From Varanus komodoensis (lineage: Eukaryota > Chordata > Lepidosauria > Squamata > Varanidae), in NCBI RefSeq assembly GCF_004798865.1, contig NW_025335268.1, forward strand, positions 79,758,468 through 79,822,467: 64,000 nucleotides of DNA, given 5' to 3'. The notes under the pieces are model-generated. The model ran no database searches and was not told the origin of the DNA. It saw nothing but the letters and a program-made list of their open reading frames with translations. Below, one piece after another: positions 51,301 through 62,660 of this stretch. Made by a program: the position numbers and the translations under genes. Every line of letters begins with the position of its first letter. Positions within the stretch are counted from its first letter, which is position 1.

Positions 51301-52141
51301 CACGGACTGTCATACAGATGGTTTTCACATCCATGCCTCACAACAGCTGGCTTGTTTTTGCCTTTTCATATGACTGACAAGTTCATACAAGCACTGTCAA
51401 CTTTAACCCCAATGGCAGAAGGCTCAGCTTGTATTATACGTTACATCATCGAAATTCTCGACCTTGGGAAGAAAAGGTTGTAGGCTTCAAAGCTTCATCT
51501 TCTTCTCTGAGCTCCCAAAAAAGAATTCCATAAATGTACTGTTCTGGGCTTCAAAAGAAGCATATTCTATTCCAGTGTCAGAAACAATTATATTCCATAT
51601 GCTTCAAATATGCAGAAAATATAGTATTCCATGTCTGGTCTGTATTGTATCAAGTTTTAGTGGTGTTATCGTCAAGATTTAACACACTGCTATGCAAACA
51701 GCACTCACACATACGTTTTGGGTTTGGTCAAAAGGAACAATGGAAGCTATCTTATGCACAAGCAAAACCTGTTTGACCAGAGACCATAGCGTAACAGGAA
51801 AAAACCAAGTGTAATGTTGGAAATGGTGGCTCTACTGTACTAACTTCACTTCCTTTCAAAATAATATGTGTACACAGTGGACATTCGTTTTTCAAGTTCC
51901 ATCCTGTCAAACCTTACAGCATAAAAATCACTACAGGTGTTAAAAGGTTTTGCATATTTGCAGCAGAGATCAACATGACAGTATCTTTGAAAATAAAACA
52001 ATAAAAAGTTCCCTTTTCCTGCAGTGTTGCCTTCTTATCAGGATGTAGCTTAAGGACTACAAACCTCTTTTAATCGTGTATTGAAGAGAAAGCACTGACT
52101 TTTGCAGAACATGTAGATTCTTCAACACATCAGATACACAC
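48356..52141. other. Intronic DNA, little recognised
   Basis: No gene is supported. A worn copy of the short palindromic family ('tttcagtaggatttgccccc') lies at about 50955-51060. Frames such as 49376-49690, 50515-50835 and 50864-51184 have no family resemblance. Confidence 0.45.
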
Positions 52142-52273
52142 CTGGAGTGCCTGAGAAAAGTGCAATGTGTGAACAACTGTTTGCAAACTGGATCCTCCAA
52201 AAGAGTCCCAGATAATCCGGGAAACAGCTTTATTGACCTCTAGGTTTTGGAATTCAGTCTTCAAACTGTCCAT
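52142..52273 (-). CDS. Exon-like ORF with strong start context, product unknown
   Basis: On the minus strand an ATG at 52273 sits in an excellent context, GCAGCC ATG G. It opens 44 codons ('MDSLKTEFQNLEVNKAVSRI', then IWDSFGGSSLQTVVHTLHF, then SQALQ) that run to CAG|GTGTGT, a usable donor at 52141. An in-frame TAA lies about 20 bases upstream, so it would be a first coding exon. It ends in phase 0, whereas the next SHROOM2 exon (32619) needs phase 2, so it is not a simple alternative start for SHROOM2. I do not recognise the protein. No CpG-rich promoter is seen. It could equally be chance. Confidence 0.25.
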
Positions 52274-52712
52274 GGCTGCTGCTGCTTTATAATCTTATTA
52301 GTGCAAAGTATCTCATATGGAGTATTTTTTTAACAGAAGGAAGTATTTATTCTTGGCCAATATGCTTTACTAACATTCTCACATTAAGCAGAGATTCACA
52401 CATTTTCAAAAGCAGGAAGTACACCCTTATGTGGGTTAGCTTATATGTCACTGGCATCATTTATATTACATAGCACATTAATTTATTTCAAACTATTAGC
52501 ACATCAGTTAAGAAAAGTGTCGCACCTTGCATATTTACGTGGCAACTGTTTAAAATGGGTTGTATCCATCATTATGCTTGTGGAGAAGGTACAAGAGGTA
52601 TTGTTGTCCACTAGTGCTTGCTGAAAAGCTTGTACAAAGTACACAGTGTGAAGCACAGAATCTGAGACCTGTACGAGGACAAAAGCCAAGCTTTGCAGTA
52701 GTGTAATGACAT

Positions 52713-55470
52713 GGGCAGCTTGCTCATCGATAACTGTGGTTCTTCATGGGTCATCTATGAACACACAACACAGTCATTTGGAACATTCAAGGGCTAAACA
52801 GAACTTCAGATGGAAGTTCACCTTTGCTGTGCATGTTCTGGGTGCAGCTCCCACTTTCAAGGGAGGAAATTTAAAAGGTGAGGCACGTGTGTTGTGTGAG
52901 TCCACAGATGACCACTGAAAGAACAGCAGCTGCAGAGAAGCAACCTGTCCTCCTCCTTTGCAGTCTCTTTGACTCATGCATACAGGTGACTGGAATGTAA
53001 CAGGACTTTCCAAGGAGGGCTCCCACAAGGATTGAGGATGGTACTACTGTGTCGAAATCTGTATCAGTACAAGCTGTGATATCTAGGTGGTAATTGCTAA
53101 TAAAAGCAGGTAGTTAAGTTCAGGGACTTGCATTACAAAGCTGTGGGAATGAAACACCTCTAAGAAAGTGGCAAAGGAAGCCACGGCTCTGTCTGAATGG
53201 CCCTTGACTTGAAGGGGGCCAGGAGAAGTGCCAATTGTTAGGTAATGTTTATGGTGGAAACCATCTATTTTCATGTCTACAGGGTAAGTGGATTGAGGAA
53301 GTCTGACCAGCAGGTCTATGTCCTGATTTAAATGTTATTCAGAGACAACCTTGGGAACAAAGGTGCTATCTGATTGTAACATTACCTTGTATTTACGTAA
53401 AATTAAGACTGGTTGCTTGTAGGGCACACAGCTCTTACACCAATGAGTGGAAGTTGCAGCAACTAAGATATCTAGCCTCATGATGAGGAGTCGAAAGATG
53501 AACAATGAACAGGTTCAAATATTTTAGCCATTAGTTAATATTACAGGTAGGCTCCAGGGAGGAGCTGGTGGGCAGAGTTTGGTAAGACCTTTAAATAAAT
53601 GTTTTACATATTAATGTGAAAAGATCAAAGATCGCTTGGTATCTTTATGGTTCACTGAGACTGCTGCCAGACAATCTTTAATGCAAGACACCTAAGTCCT
53701 CAGTATTTAACAGAAGAAGGAAACCCAATGTAGTCCAAAGATTACATACAATATGTTTTGTTGAATTTGGAAAATGCCTGGAACTTTCTCCTCTTCACAG
53801 TGTAAAAGGCTTGTGTATAAGGTTTCCATGAGGCCATATGGGCCTTTAAAACATGATCTGAAAAGTTGCAAAGCTGATTATCCTCCAAATTGTGAGTTAC
53901 AGAGGTTGCAAGTCAAGATGTTTAATCAATACTTTGCCTATTGAGTGGAAAACAGCAAGCATAGGTGGAGTGCAAAAAAAGACAGGTGTGAATCAAACCT
54001 GTCTGGGCCACCAAGAAGTAATCAAGATGCAATGAGCTCTATTGTTGTATTGTTCGTTCACAACACTCATGATCAATGGGAAGGGAAAGAAGGCATGAGT
54101 TAATTTCTTCCCCAGAGGAGGAAAAAAGCAGCTCCCAGAAATTCTGGACTGTAGCTTGCTTTGTTGCAAAAAAACAACATTTTGTGGTTAGGACTGTGGT
54201 GAATGGGACTATCTTGGAGTTGCCATACCGTCTGAACAGTCTTAATGCTACTTTTAGAACAAGTTCTTACTCATGGGGGGAAGGCCACATAGGGAATCAG
54301 AAAGAATACTAGATGTTCTTACAAGGCATATGGGGTGTGGAGGAATGAGACATTGGATGTGCCACTCCAAGAATGAAAGTGGTTTTGTCTCTCTTGTTTA
54401 TGTAGAAGACAATGGCAATTGTGTTTTGCAGTTTGTAAAACTTGTCCGTTAAACCAAGTTTGGACCTTGGAAATAAGGAGCATCAGTTAACTGATATGTA
54501 GCACCAGTTCCTGGTGAGGCCACAGTTCTTTGATTGTGAGGGAATAGCAATGAGCTCCCCAGTTATGGAGCACCATGTCTGTTGTGACCACAACTGTCAG
54601 GCAGTGTGTGTAGACACTGAAACCCTGGAAATGTTGAGGTAGGTTCCATGAGCACATGATCAGCCTGACACAGATGGTATGTCTGAATTTAAACAAGATC
54701 ACACAAACAAGATCCACATAGTGTTCTCATGTGAAAGCAGACTAGAAGTGTGACTGGAGAAGTTGAGGAAATGAGCCCAAGGGGGAATTAGATCTTAACT
54801 GTTTGGCAGGTCTGAGCAATGGCAATATTTATCAGAGGGTATCCTCTGTGTTCATGGGAGCTAAGCTCAGGGATGAGTCAAATGGAGGAATATCCCCATA
54901 AACTGTCAAGTTTAAGACAGGAGTGAGGTTGGATTTGTCTTCATTTGTCTGAAGGCTGAGAGACTTTAGTAGAGACAGGGCAGCAGCAACTTGGGTAGAG
55001 AGTTGTTGGCAAGAGAGGTATACAAAGATTATATATACAAAAAAGTGAACAGTCCCCATGTAGCCTTAAGTCTGCTGAAAATAATTATCACACAGTGCTG
55101 CAGCTAGTCTGAAGGAGAGAACAATGAACTGGAAGGTTGTCACCTACAGCAAACCTGAAGAAGGGGAGACACAGGATGTAGGGCAATTTGGAAATCTATT
55201 ATCATAAACAATCTCCTCAGCATAGGAGGAAGGCTATAGGTTGGAATGTAAATCATTCTGCATTTTTGAGAGGCAGATGCATTGTTGATATTTCAAAGTC
55301 TAATAAAAGGTGGAGGCCAACATCCTTTTTGGTGACTGAAATGTTTTGAAAAGAGGTCACTTGTGTAATGTGGGATTTTTCTGTCATATCTTTACTCAGA
55401 AAAGTGATGATTTCTTCCTGAAAGATCTAAGTAGGCTAGGTAGAGTAGGCCACCCATGGTAGTAGTCTCT
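52713..55470 (-). mobile_element. Worn DIRS-type element, incomplete
   Basis: The left end near 52713 resembles the left tip of the 14924 element ('gataactgtggttcttcatg' against 'gtaactgatgttcttcgagc'). 52886-52990 resembles its internal complementary region, with 'gaagcaacctgtcctcctcc'. Worn recombinase, RNase H and early reverse transcriptase regions follow to about 55470; the rest of the element is absent. There are many breaks. It is much older than the 14924 copy but in the same orientation. Confidence 0.7.
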
Positions 55471-56329
55471 TTGAATTTGATAAGGTAGCCTTGGGCAATG
55501 ATGGAGCTTGCTTGTTTGCCACCCTGGGTACCTCACTTTGAAATGTCTTCATGAGGTTCTTGACATGTTGACATCTTAATTTATAAATTTGTAATACTAC
55601 ACTAAATGTGTTCAACTTGTGTACTTTGCTCTTGCAAAATAACAAATATTTTTAAAAGCCGGAATATTTAAACCAAGCATTTATTTACACAGCCAGAATT
55701 GCTTCCCCTTGGTACGCTTCTTGGCTATTCCCGTTAAGAGGAGTGTGTGAGGTAGTCTAGTTCACAGACACAATTGTCACTGCATGTTGTGAGGTTTTTT
55801 CCTACCTTCCAGCAGACCAGACCTTACAATGCTTTTACTAGAGTTTAACAGGTCACAAAACAGCATGGATCAAAGTGATGCTCTCTTTGTGATGTGGGAG
55901 TAGTTTCTGCCAATGTTAAGAGTTGAAATCAAACTGAAATATCCCCTCCTTCCCAACCTTTCAGAAAGATTCTGTCTCCTCCCCCAGGGAGGTTCCTGCT
56001 GGTTGAGAGCTAGACAAAGGGGATGCCAATCACTTCTTAACTGGTCCCCTTGCTTCACCTGGCATCTCCTCACAGGGTCAAGGAACTCCTCCTCAATCTC
56101 TTACCCTGAGCCATTCTTAAATGTCTACCCCCTTCACCAAGATGGGCTGGTTCCCATGCTTTGTCCAAATACCTTCACTAGGTAGTCCTAAAATTGGGAA
56201 GTCAACAGCTCACCTCTGCCCACCTGCCTTCTCCTCAGAACTGGATGTAGATACCTGAGTAGATGGCAACATGCAAGGGCTGCTCCTCCCTCCACTGCTG
56301 CTACTCAATCCTTCTACTTAGCTGATCGA
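55471..56329. other. Intronic DNA, nothing recognised
   Basis: No gene or clear repeat. The frames at 55870-56073 and 55913-56185 are mutual shadows without family resemblance. Confidence 0.4.
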
Positions 56330-56515
56330 TGTCCCTGTTCTGTTCTGTTGGCTTCTTGAAAGGGTGTGAAGGTATATATTTGTAATTAAGTCTTTTAATT
56401 TTGTAGTTGTTTTAACTGTCAACTGTCTTTAATCTTCCTATTTTACATTGCTGGGCGCAGACTTTCAGAAACGAAAGGGTGGCGTACAAATGTCAATCAT
56501 AAATACATATGGCCA
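56330..56515 (+). mobile_element. LINE (CR1/L2 group) 3' tail
   Basis: 'ttgctgggcgcagactttca' and 'aacgaaagggtggcgtacaa', then an ATAAATA-like end, resemble a LINE 3' terminus. It is a 5'-truncated fragment on the plus strand. Confidence 0.55.
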
Positions 56516-56999
56516 CATCCTTGGCCACAGCTGAGGATGCCCCTCACTCCATTAGATGAAGCAATATTGACAGTATGAAGAACATCAAGCAGTGTCCACC
56601 TGAGCTACTTCTCTCTTGTCTCTCAATGTAACTGGTCCATCTCCATGGAAAAAACCAACAGCTGCCTTCACCACCTCCCTGCCACAGCTTCAATAGCAGC
56701 CTAAGAGGATGACATCACAATCTAAATTCTTCTCAGAAACCAAAGGGTTCCATACCTTGCATCACCCAAAGCATAATTCATTAAACTGAGTAACAGGCTG
56801 AAGCCAACAGTGCCGTAATAAAGACATGAAGCATGTATACCTTACTTATAAAGTAAATATAAAATGGCCACATTCCTAAAGAGTTTGCTAGTATTACAGA
56901 AACTGAGAGAAATGCAAGGCAACTTTTTGTTTCTTTGAAGTTTCCCAGATGACAAGGAACAGGTTGCTACTGCTGTCTTAATTGATTTACAAGATGTAT

Positions 57000-58260
57000 G
57001 TACCACTCCTTATTTCAGCAGGGAGATTTTGGAGAAATGAAGCAAAAGACAAAACAGATAAAAGAATAAAACAATAAGTTAAAACCACAAATCAATAAAA
57101 CCATAGTGAGTTACTTCAGGAAGGCTTTTTCAGGAGTATTTTCAAGAGGCGCTGGAAACAACGCAATGCCTGACATTCAGAGGCAGGAAGTTCCAAACAA
57201 ATAAAGCTGAAAGCTTTTCCTCTGGTGAAGTCCAATTGGGCCATATTTCCATATGGCTTCCCATGACCTTGGCGATCAGGGTAGTTTGGTAAGGGATAAG
57301 GTTGCAGTAAGGGAGAAGGTATCTCTTAGCTGTCCTGATCCCATGTAGTTCAGGGCTTTATATGCTAGGACCAAATCCTTAAATCTGGTCTGGTTGCAAA
57401 CAAGCAGCAGCGCAGTGCCCTCAGCAAAGGAGTTGCAGACTGAAATCAGCTGAGCTGCTACATTCTGTACCATCTCCAGCTTCTCAGGCAGCCTCACATA
57501 AAGCACACTGCAGTAATCTAATCTTGCATTTATTGCTACCTGGACCACTGTGCCTAAACTATCCCTGTCCAGGAGAGGAGGTCATGGTGAATCACTCAAA
57601 GCTGGTAAAAAAGCACTCTGGGTTGCAATGGCTGCTTGGGCCTCCAGTGTTAGTAATGGATCAAGGAGTAACCCCAGACTACAAGCATGATCTTTCAAAG
57701 AGAGAACAACCTCATCCACAACAGGCAATAAATCTACCTCCCAGAGTCAGGAACCACTTATTCACCCAGCTTCCATTCTGAAGTACTCCGCTTCAGTATT
57801 TTGGCCCTCATCCAGCCCATCACTGAGCTTAAGCGCTGATCCAGGACTTGCACAGCCTCCTCTGATGCAGATGTCACAGAGAAATATAGCAGTGTGTCAT
57901 CAGTGCACTGATAGTAATTGGTTCCGATTTCCCTAGTAACTACTCCTAGCAGTTTCATACAGATGTGAAGCAACACTGGAGAGAAGACAATATCCTGCAG
58001 AACCCCACAGCTCATCTGTAGGTATGACCAGGACCACTATAACACAGTGCTTCCAATAACCAGCCCACAGAGTCAATCCACAAGGATGCCATTGCAGAAT
58101 TAACAAGGTTGTATTCCCACTGTTACTTTCCTGATGAAAGTCAGGATGACCAAACATGATTTGTTCCCAGAACCAGGTTGAAACCCCAACTGGAATTAGA
58201 CTAGATAACATTCTAAGAGTACTTGCAGTTGCTCCAACAGGACTCTCTCAAATAGCTTTG
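57000..58260 (-). mobile_element. Old L2-like LINE copy (reverse transcriptase and C-terminus)
   Basis: Minus-strand frames show worn reverse transcriptase words: 'GVLQDIVFSPVLLHICMKLL', 'YYQCTDDTLLYFSVTSASEE' (the YADD motif now CTDD) and SSVMGWMRAKILK. Further on come 'AINARLDYCSVLYVRLPEKL' and 'RFKDLVLAYKALNYMGSGQL', the L2/CR1 C-terminal blocks. Several frames and stops intervene. It is much older than the 43630 copy. Confidence 0.75.
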
Positions 58261-59499
58261 CGCGTGGAGAACAGTTGTCAAATACCATCCTTTGTGAGCA
58301 CATCTCAGGCTTATGTACAACCCCCTTCTCCATCTCTCTTCCATTTAACCATTAAATGGAAGCCCAGTTATATTCTTTTGGTTTATCCTAAGAAACTTTC
58401 AAATGAGACAGCAAATAACCACTTTGCAATGAAATGATCAAAAGTATAGAATACCTCCCACAGGTATTTTTTTTTATTTCAAGCATTTGCTTAATTATTC
58501 CAATGAAATAGATCTTGGAAATAAACTATATAAATATTTTTTTTAAATCAGCAACAAAATTTTGTTTACTTATCTATATGAAATCATCTAATGCTCTTAA
58601 CAGATCTACTATATATGCAAGCAATAACTGAGAATTAGTTTTCTGTATTACAAAGAACCTCACTTCTGCAGTATTCCTCCACTTTAGAAACAGAATTACA
58701 AGTTTAATGTTGAGAATCTTTTCCTTGTACAAAGAAACTTTTTTTTACCTCCAATTGCAGCTCCTTTCATCAGATCTTGCTTTAGAGGAAATACATTCTT
58801 CCTCCTCCCTTGAATTTTCCGTTTGTCTCCTTGCTTCAGCTGATCCTTTCTGGAAAAAAAGGGTTTTATAACATGGTAAAGCACTAAATCATCAAGTTCC
58901 AGTTTCCAGAAAAATATATCATTACACACCCATTCATTTGTGGATTTGCTCAAAGTCCATAATGCATCCGGCCTTATGCTGATTTGGTTTAAAGCACAAC
59001 AGTAATCCGTGCAGCCCTCTTAGCTGGCTCTGCAATCCTTGTACTCAAGTTACTAATTCGTCCAACCAGTCTAGAAGGAAACCACCATAAGTATTTGCAA
59101 TTTCATTTTGGCAGAAACATAAGTTACTTGCAAGCTTTTTGGACACTCAAGAATGCTTTATGTGCATATGCATATGGAAGAGAGAGAGAAAGCTCATATT
59201 GTTTAAGAAATAATTCAGGCGTGGTACTCTTAGAACAAAGTTATCTTTACAACGCTAAACAAGTCGACTAACACAACATGGGTGTAAGAACACCTTCTAC
59301 AAGAAAGCCACTGACCACCGCACATATAGCTTCCACCCAGATTACACCACGGGATCTATTGTCTAGCCAAGCTGCTACTGTATTTGTTCCAGCTCATCAA
59401 ACTGGAAGAACACAAAGCATTTATGTCTAGCATTTCCTGAACAACTTTACCCACACAGCAATTGAAAAGATCAATTGACAAGGCCAGACTAGCATGCAG
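58261..59499. other. Intronic DNA with one exon-like stretch
   Basis: AT-rich. Apart from the splice-bounded ORF at 58749-58849 (listed separately), nothing is recognised. Confidence 0.4.
58749..58849 (-). CDS. Exon-like ORF bounded by splice sites, product unknown
   Basis: On the minus strand a strong acceptor (CCCTTTTTTTCCAG) precedes 58849. The following 101 bases are open, reading 'KDQLKQGDKRKIQGRRKNVF' and then PLKQDLMKGAAIG, and end at GGAG|GTAAAA. The peptide is rich in Lys, Arg and Gln. The 101-base length is typical for an internal exon. I do not recognise it, and it does not match the Shroom sequence I know. It may be a chance exon-like stretch or an exon of an unannotated transcript. 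Confidence 0.25.
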
Positions 59500-62400
59500 G
59501 AATAATCTACTAGATTGCAGATTCAACCAGAAAAGTGACTGAACACAATTTTGTCACCCAGGTCTCGCTAAACCACTCCAACTGCCAGTGAACAAACAGA
59601 CCATCTTGGACACTGATGCTTCCTTTTGCATGCGGGTACTGAGAAAGAAGAGAGGAAAGTATTTCCCCAATACCAGCAGGAGTGATTGTCCACAAAGTCT
59701 GGGTCATGTTCTACTCTGTTTCAGAAAGAACGGTGCTTTGCACTCAGGGCTGTAGCAAAGAAGCCAACAGTAGGGGCGCCTTACCTGCTGAGGAGGTGGA
59801 ACCTGACAGTCAGAGAAAACTGCTACTCATGAGGGGCACACCTTGATCTGCTGAGAGAATCTGTAGGGTGTTGGACATTCCTGTCTGTTGGAATGCAAGA
59901 GGCAAAATGTAGGAGGGTACCACCAGTCCCCAACGGTCAGTGTAAGCAACAGCAGGAGAAAACCTTTGGCTATGGCTACCTGACTCTGGGTTGAAGGTTT
60001 GGAGGAACCACAACTGAAGTAGCCTTATGTGGAGACATCCTAGAGCTGTTACTGCTGTGGTTGCAATCATGGAGCCAAGGAGGTGATTGCTTGACCCTGG
60101 GGACCTTTCTGCTTGTATGTGAGACATTGCAGTGTGCCTATTTTGTCTATGGAGAAATAAGCAACATTTACGAACATGTGAACTTGAGGGATGACTCCTA
60201 TAAGCTTCCATGACTGAGAAGAGATTTGGCAGGACTTCTTTTTGAACTGCAGGCCAAAGGACTACAGCGATGTTGGCTCACGGTAGTGAGAAAAAGGATC
60301 TCAGTATCGGAAAAGAGTCAGTTCTCCGTATCGGAAAAGAATCCTTGTAATCTCGGGTGTGTTGCACCTCTCTTTTGTAGAGACCTTCAGCACAGTTGCC
60401 TGATGAACAGGAGAACTTTGAACTGCAAGGCTTTGTTGCCCAGGGTGAAGCTAAGAAAATGAAATGAGACATGGTGAATACAGATGTCAAACTAAGTGTC
60501 ACAGAGGACCACATAGTAAATTAGTATCTCTGACTCAGCAGGGAAAGGATGGTCACTCAACGCTTTCTTGGATATATGTAGTGACTGACATCCTGAAGGC
60601 TGAGTTTAGGCCAAAGACCTCCATCCTTTTTGGGGACTATGAAGCATCTGGAGACAAAAGTGAGATTTTGAGTGGGAGTGATTTTTCCTCCCTATGGAAT
60701 CTTGCTTAAAAGTGTAGCAATTTATTTTCTGAGAACTGGTCTAGGATGAGTGGAGAAAACAACACTCAGTGGAAGGGATGTTTTCAAACTTCATGGGGTA
60801 AGCCTGAGTGATGATGGAAAGTACCCATGTAACAGTGGAGATGGCTTCCCAAGCAGTGAGCAAAGTTCTGAGTCTGTTTGGAGCAAGAGATGGCCAGCGA
60901 TGAGGAAGCTCTGTAAGAGTTGCCATTATTTAGATTCACGAGTGTTTGCCCTGTGTGGACTGTCAGTGTTTGCCCTGTAAGGATTACATACATTGAAAGG
61001 AAGTGTATGGAGTTGATTTAGAGGGTGGTGGTGGTTATTTTTTGTGCAACAAACAAACCACAGCTATTTGAAATCAAATAGGGTAGCTGTCAAGTTGACT
61101 GCTGAGACTGCCTTTAAGGACATAGACAATTCATGGATGCCAAAGAAGACTGGTATCCCATTCCCACCTTTTGTGAATGTCTTTTGCCTCTGTCTCATCT
61201 TATAGATATGCTCCAAGGCCTAGCCCATGGACCTGCTGAAGAGGCCTTTGCTATCCAATGGAAACAAGGGCTAAATCTTGTTGCATGATGGTAACCATGA
61301 TATCATGATAATACATCATAGGCCATGTGGCAAGTAGCCTCCAATGAAGAGGCTGAAACTGGCATTGATGAAGAGGAGTCCAATAATTGTTCTGTCCTGA
61401 AGAATGATCCTTGAACAGGAGCTGGCAGGTGCTTCTGGGTAACTGGGAATGTCTTAGTTTGTGGAGCTGTTTACAGCAACTGGTTTACAACCTTGATGCA
61501 GCTGGCTGGAGATGGACTGTGAAGAGCAAGTGGTAAGCTAGTAAATGCAGGCACTGTAGCAGATTGTGACAACTGTGTATCAGGTGGCTGTGATAGCAGT
61601 TGAGTTAGAGATGCACAGGTAGGAGGTGCCTCTGATCATTCCATTTAGTGAAGGCAGTACGAATGCTGAGGGCTAGAATAGTACCAACAGGCATTTTTGT
61701 TCCTGTACTCATAATACTGCCATAAAGAGGAATGGTGTCATAGTGCTGTGGAGGATCTCTACTGATGTAAGGCTATAAGCTGGCATATCACCATGAGGGC
61801 AGAGAAAGCTACTTTAGAAAGCCAATAAAGCTGACGAGGACTCTTGGCATTTAGGGAACTGATCCGTATGCGGAGAATGAACCCAAGGACCATGCTGGTA
61901 CACGTTCTCAGGAGGCATGATCCTATGGGAGTTGTTACTTCTCCAGAACTGATGAACTTGATGGACTCCAGAAATCCAGTGACCAAGGTAAAGACTGAGA
62001 AATAATCACATTTGAGGATCCTTGTTTCAGTAGTCAGTCATTGATTTGTCATTCAACTCAACCCTGCAGGCAGCATTTTTCTTTTCCTTCTTTGTCCTGG
62101 TAACTGGGACCTTTGATCCAGGACCTGACTGGATTGCCCTGATTGGTCTCAACTGTTTGATCCTAAAGGCTGAGTTCTGAGCTATGCTACATTGCTGATC
62201 ATTGGTCCATAATCCAGCCAAAGCCAATGCCAAAGCGGGGGCTCCACTCTCCAAACCAGGACCAATTGTCTTACATTTTTTTCCATGGATTGGGGTTTTG
62301 TCATAAGAGAAAGCCGGAGCTTTCTTTTTGCAAACTGGAGATGAGGCAATACACACTGATTCAGTATGGCTGCATCTTTCACCATGAGGACCTGCTCCCG

Positions 62401-62660
62401 TAGGAGGCCATGTAGATGCACTGTTTACTGTTTAGTAAAAGTCTGGCTGTGGATACATATGCTTCTCTAAGACAAGGAATGCAATAGGAATGTTTCAGTT
62501 AACAGTATATTCCTGCTGCAACAGGTACACTTTTTGATGAAGTCCTTGAGGCCATGTGACTTGCAGGGAGTGCACAAACTGAAAAGAAAATGAGATCTCA
62601 GAGAAAATAGAAAAGGAAGGAAAAAGAGAGAGAAGACTTCACAGCATCCTGGAACTAGAT
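59500..62660 (-). mobile_element. Worn DIRS-type element, incomplete
   Basis: Its order matches the middle and upstream parts of the 14924 element: RNase H (about 59750-60250), reverse transcriptase (about 60500-60700, 'ggccaaagacctccatcctt' against 'gtaggccaccatcccgtttg') and gag-like sequence (about 61150-62650). The reverse transcriptase segment is also present in the 52713 copy, so these are separate insertions. It is very worn with many breaks, and its limits are approximate. Confidence 0.55.

Noticed and set aside
52526-52668. Minus-strand ORF 'VSDSVLHTVYFVQAFQQALV' between AG and GT sites, next to the 52142-52273 candidate exon
   Set aside because: The splice context is weak (GTGCGA donor), its phase-2 end cannot join the 52142-52273 stretch in frame with that ATG, and the peptide is unlike any family. 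Left out as a separate feature.
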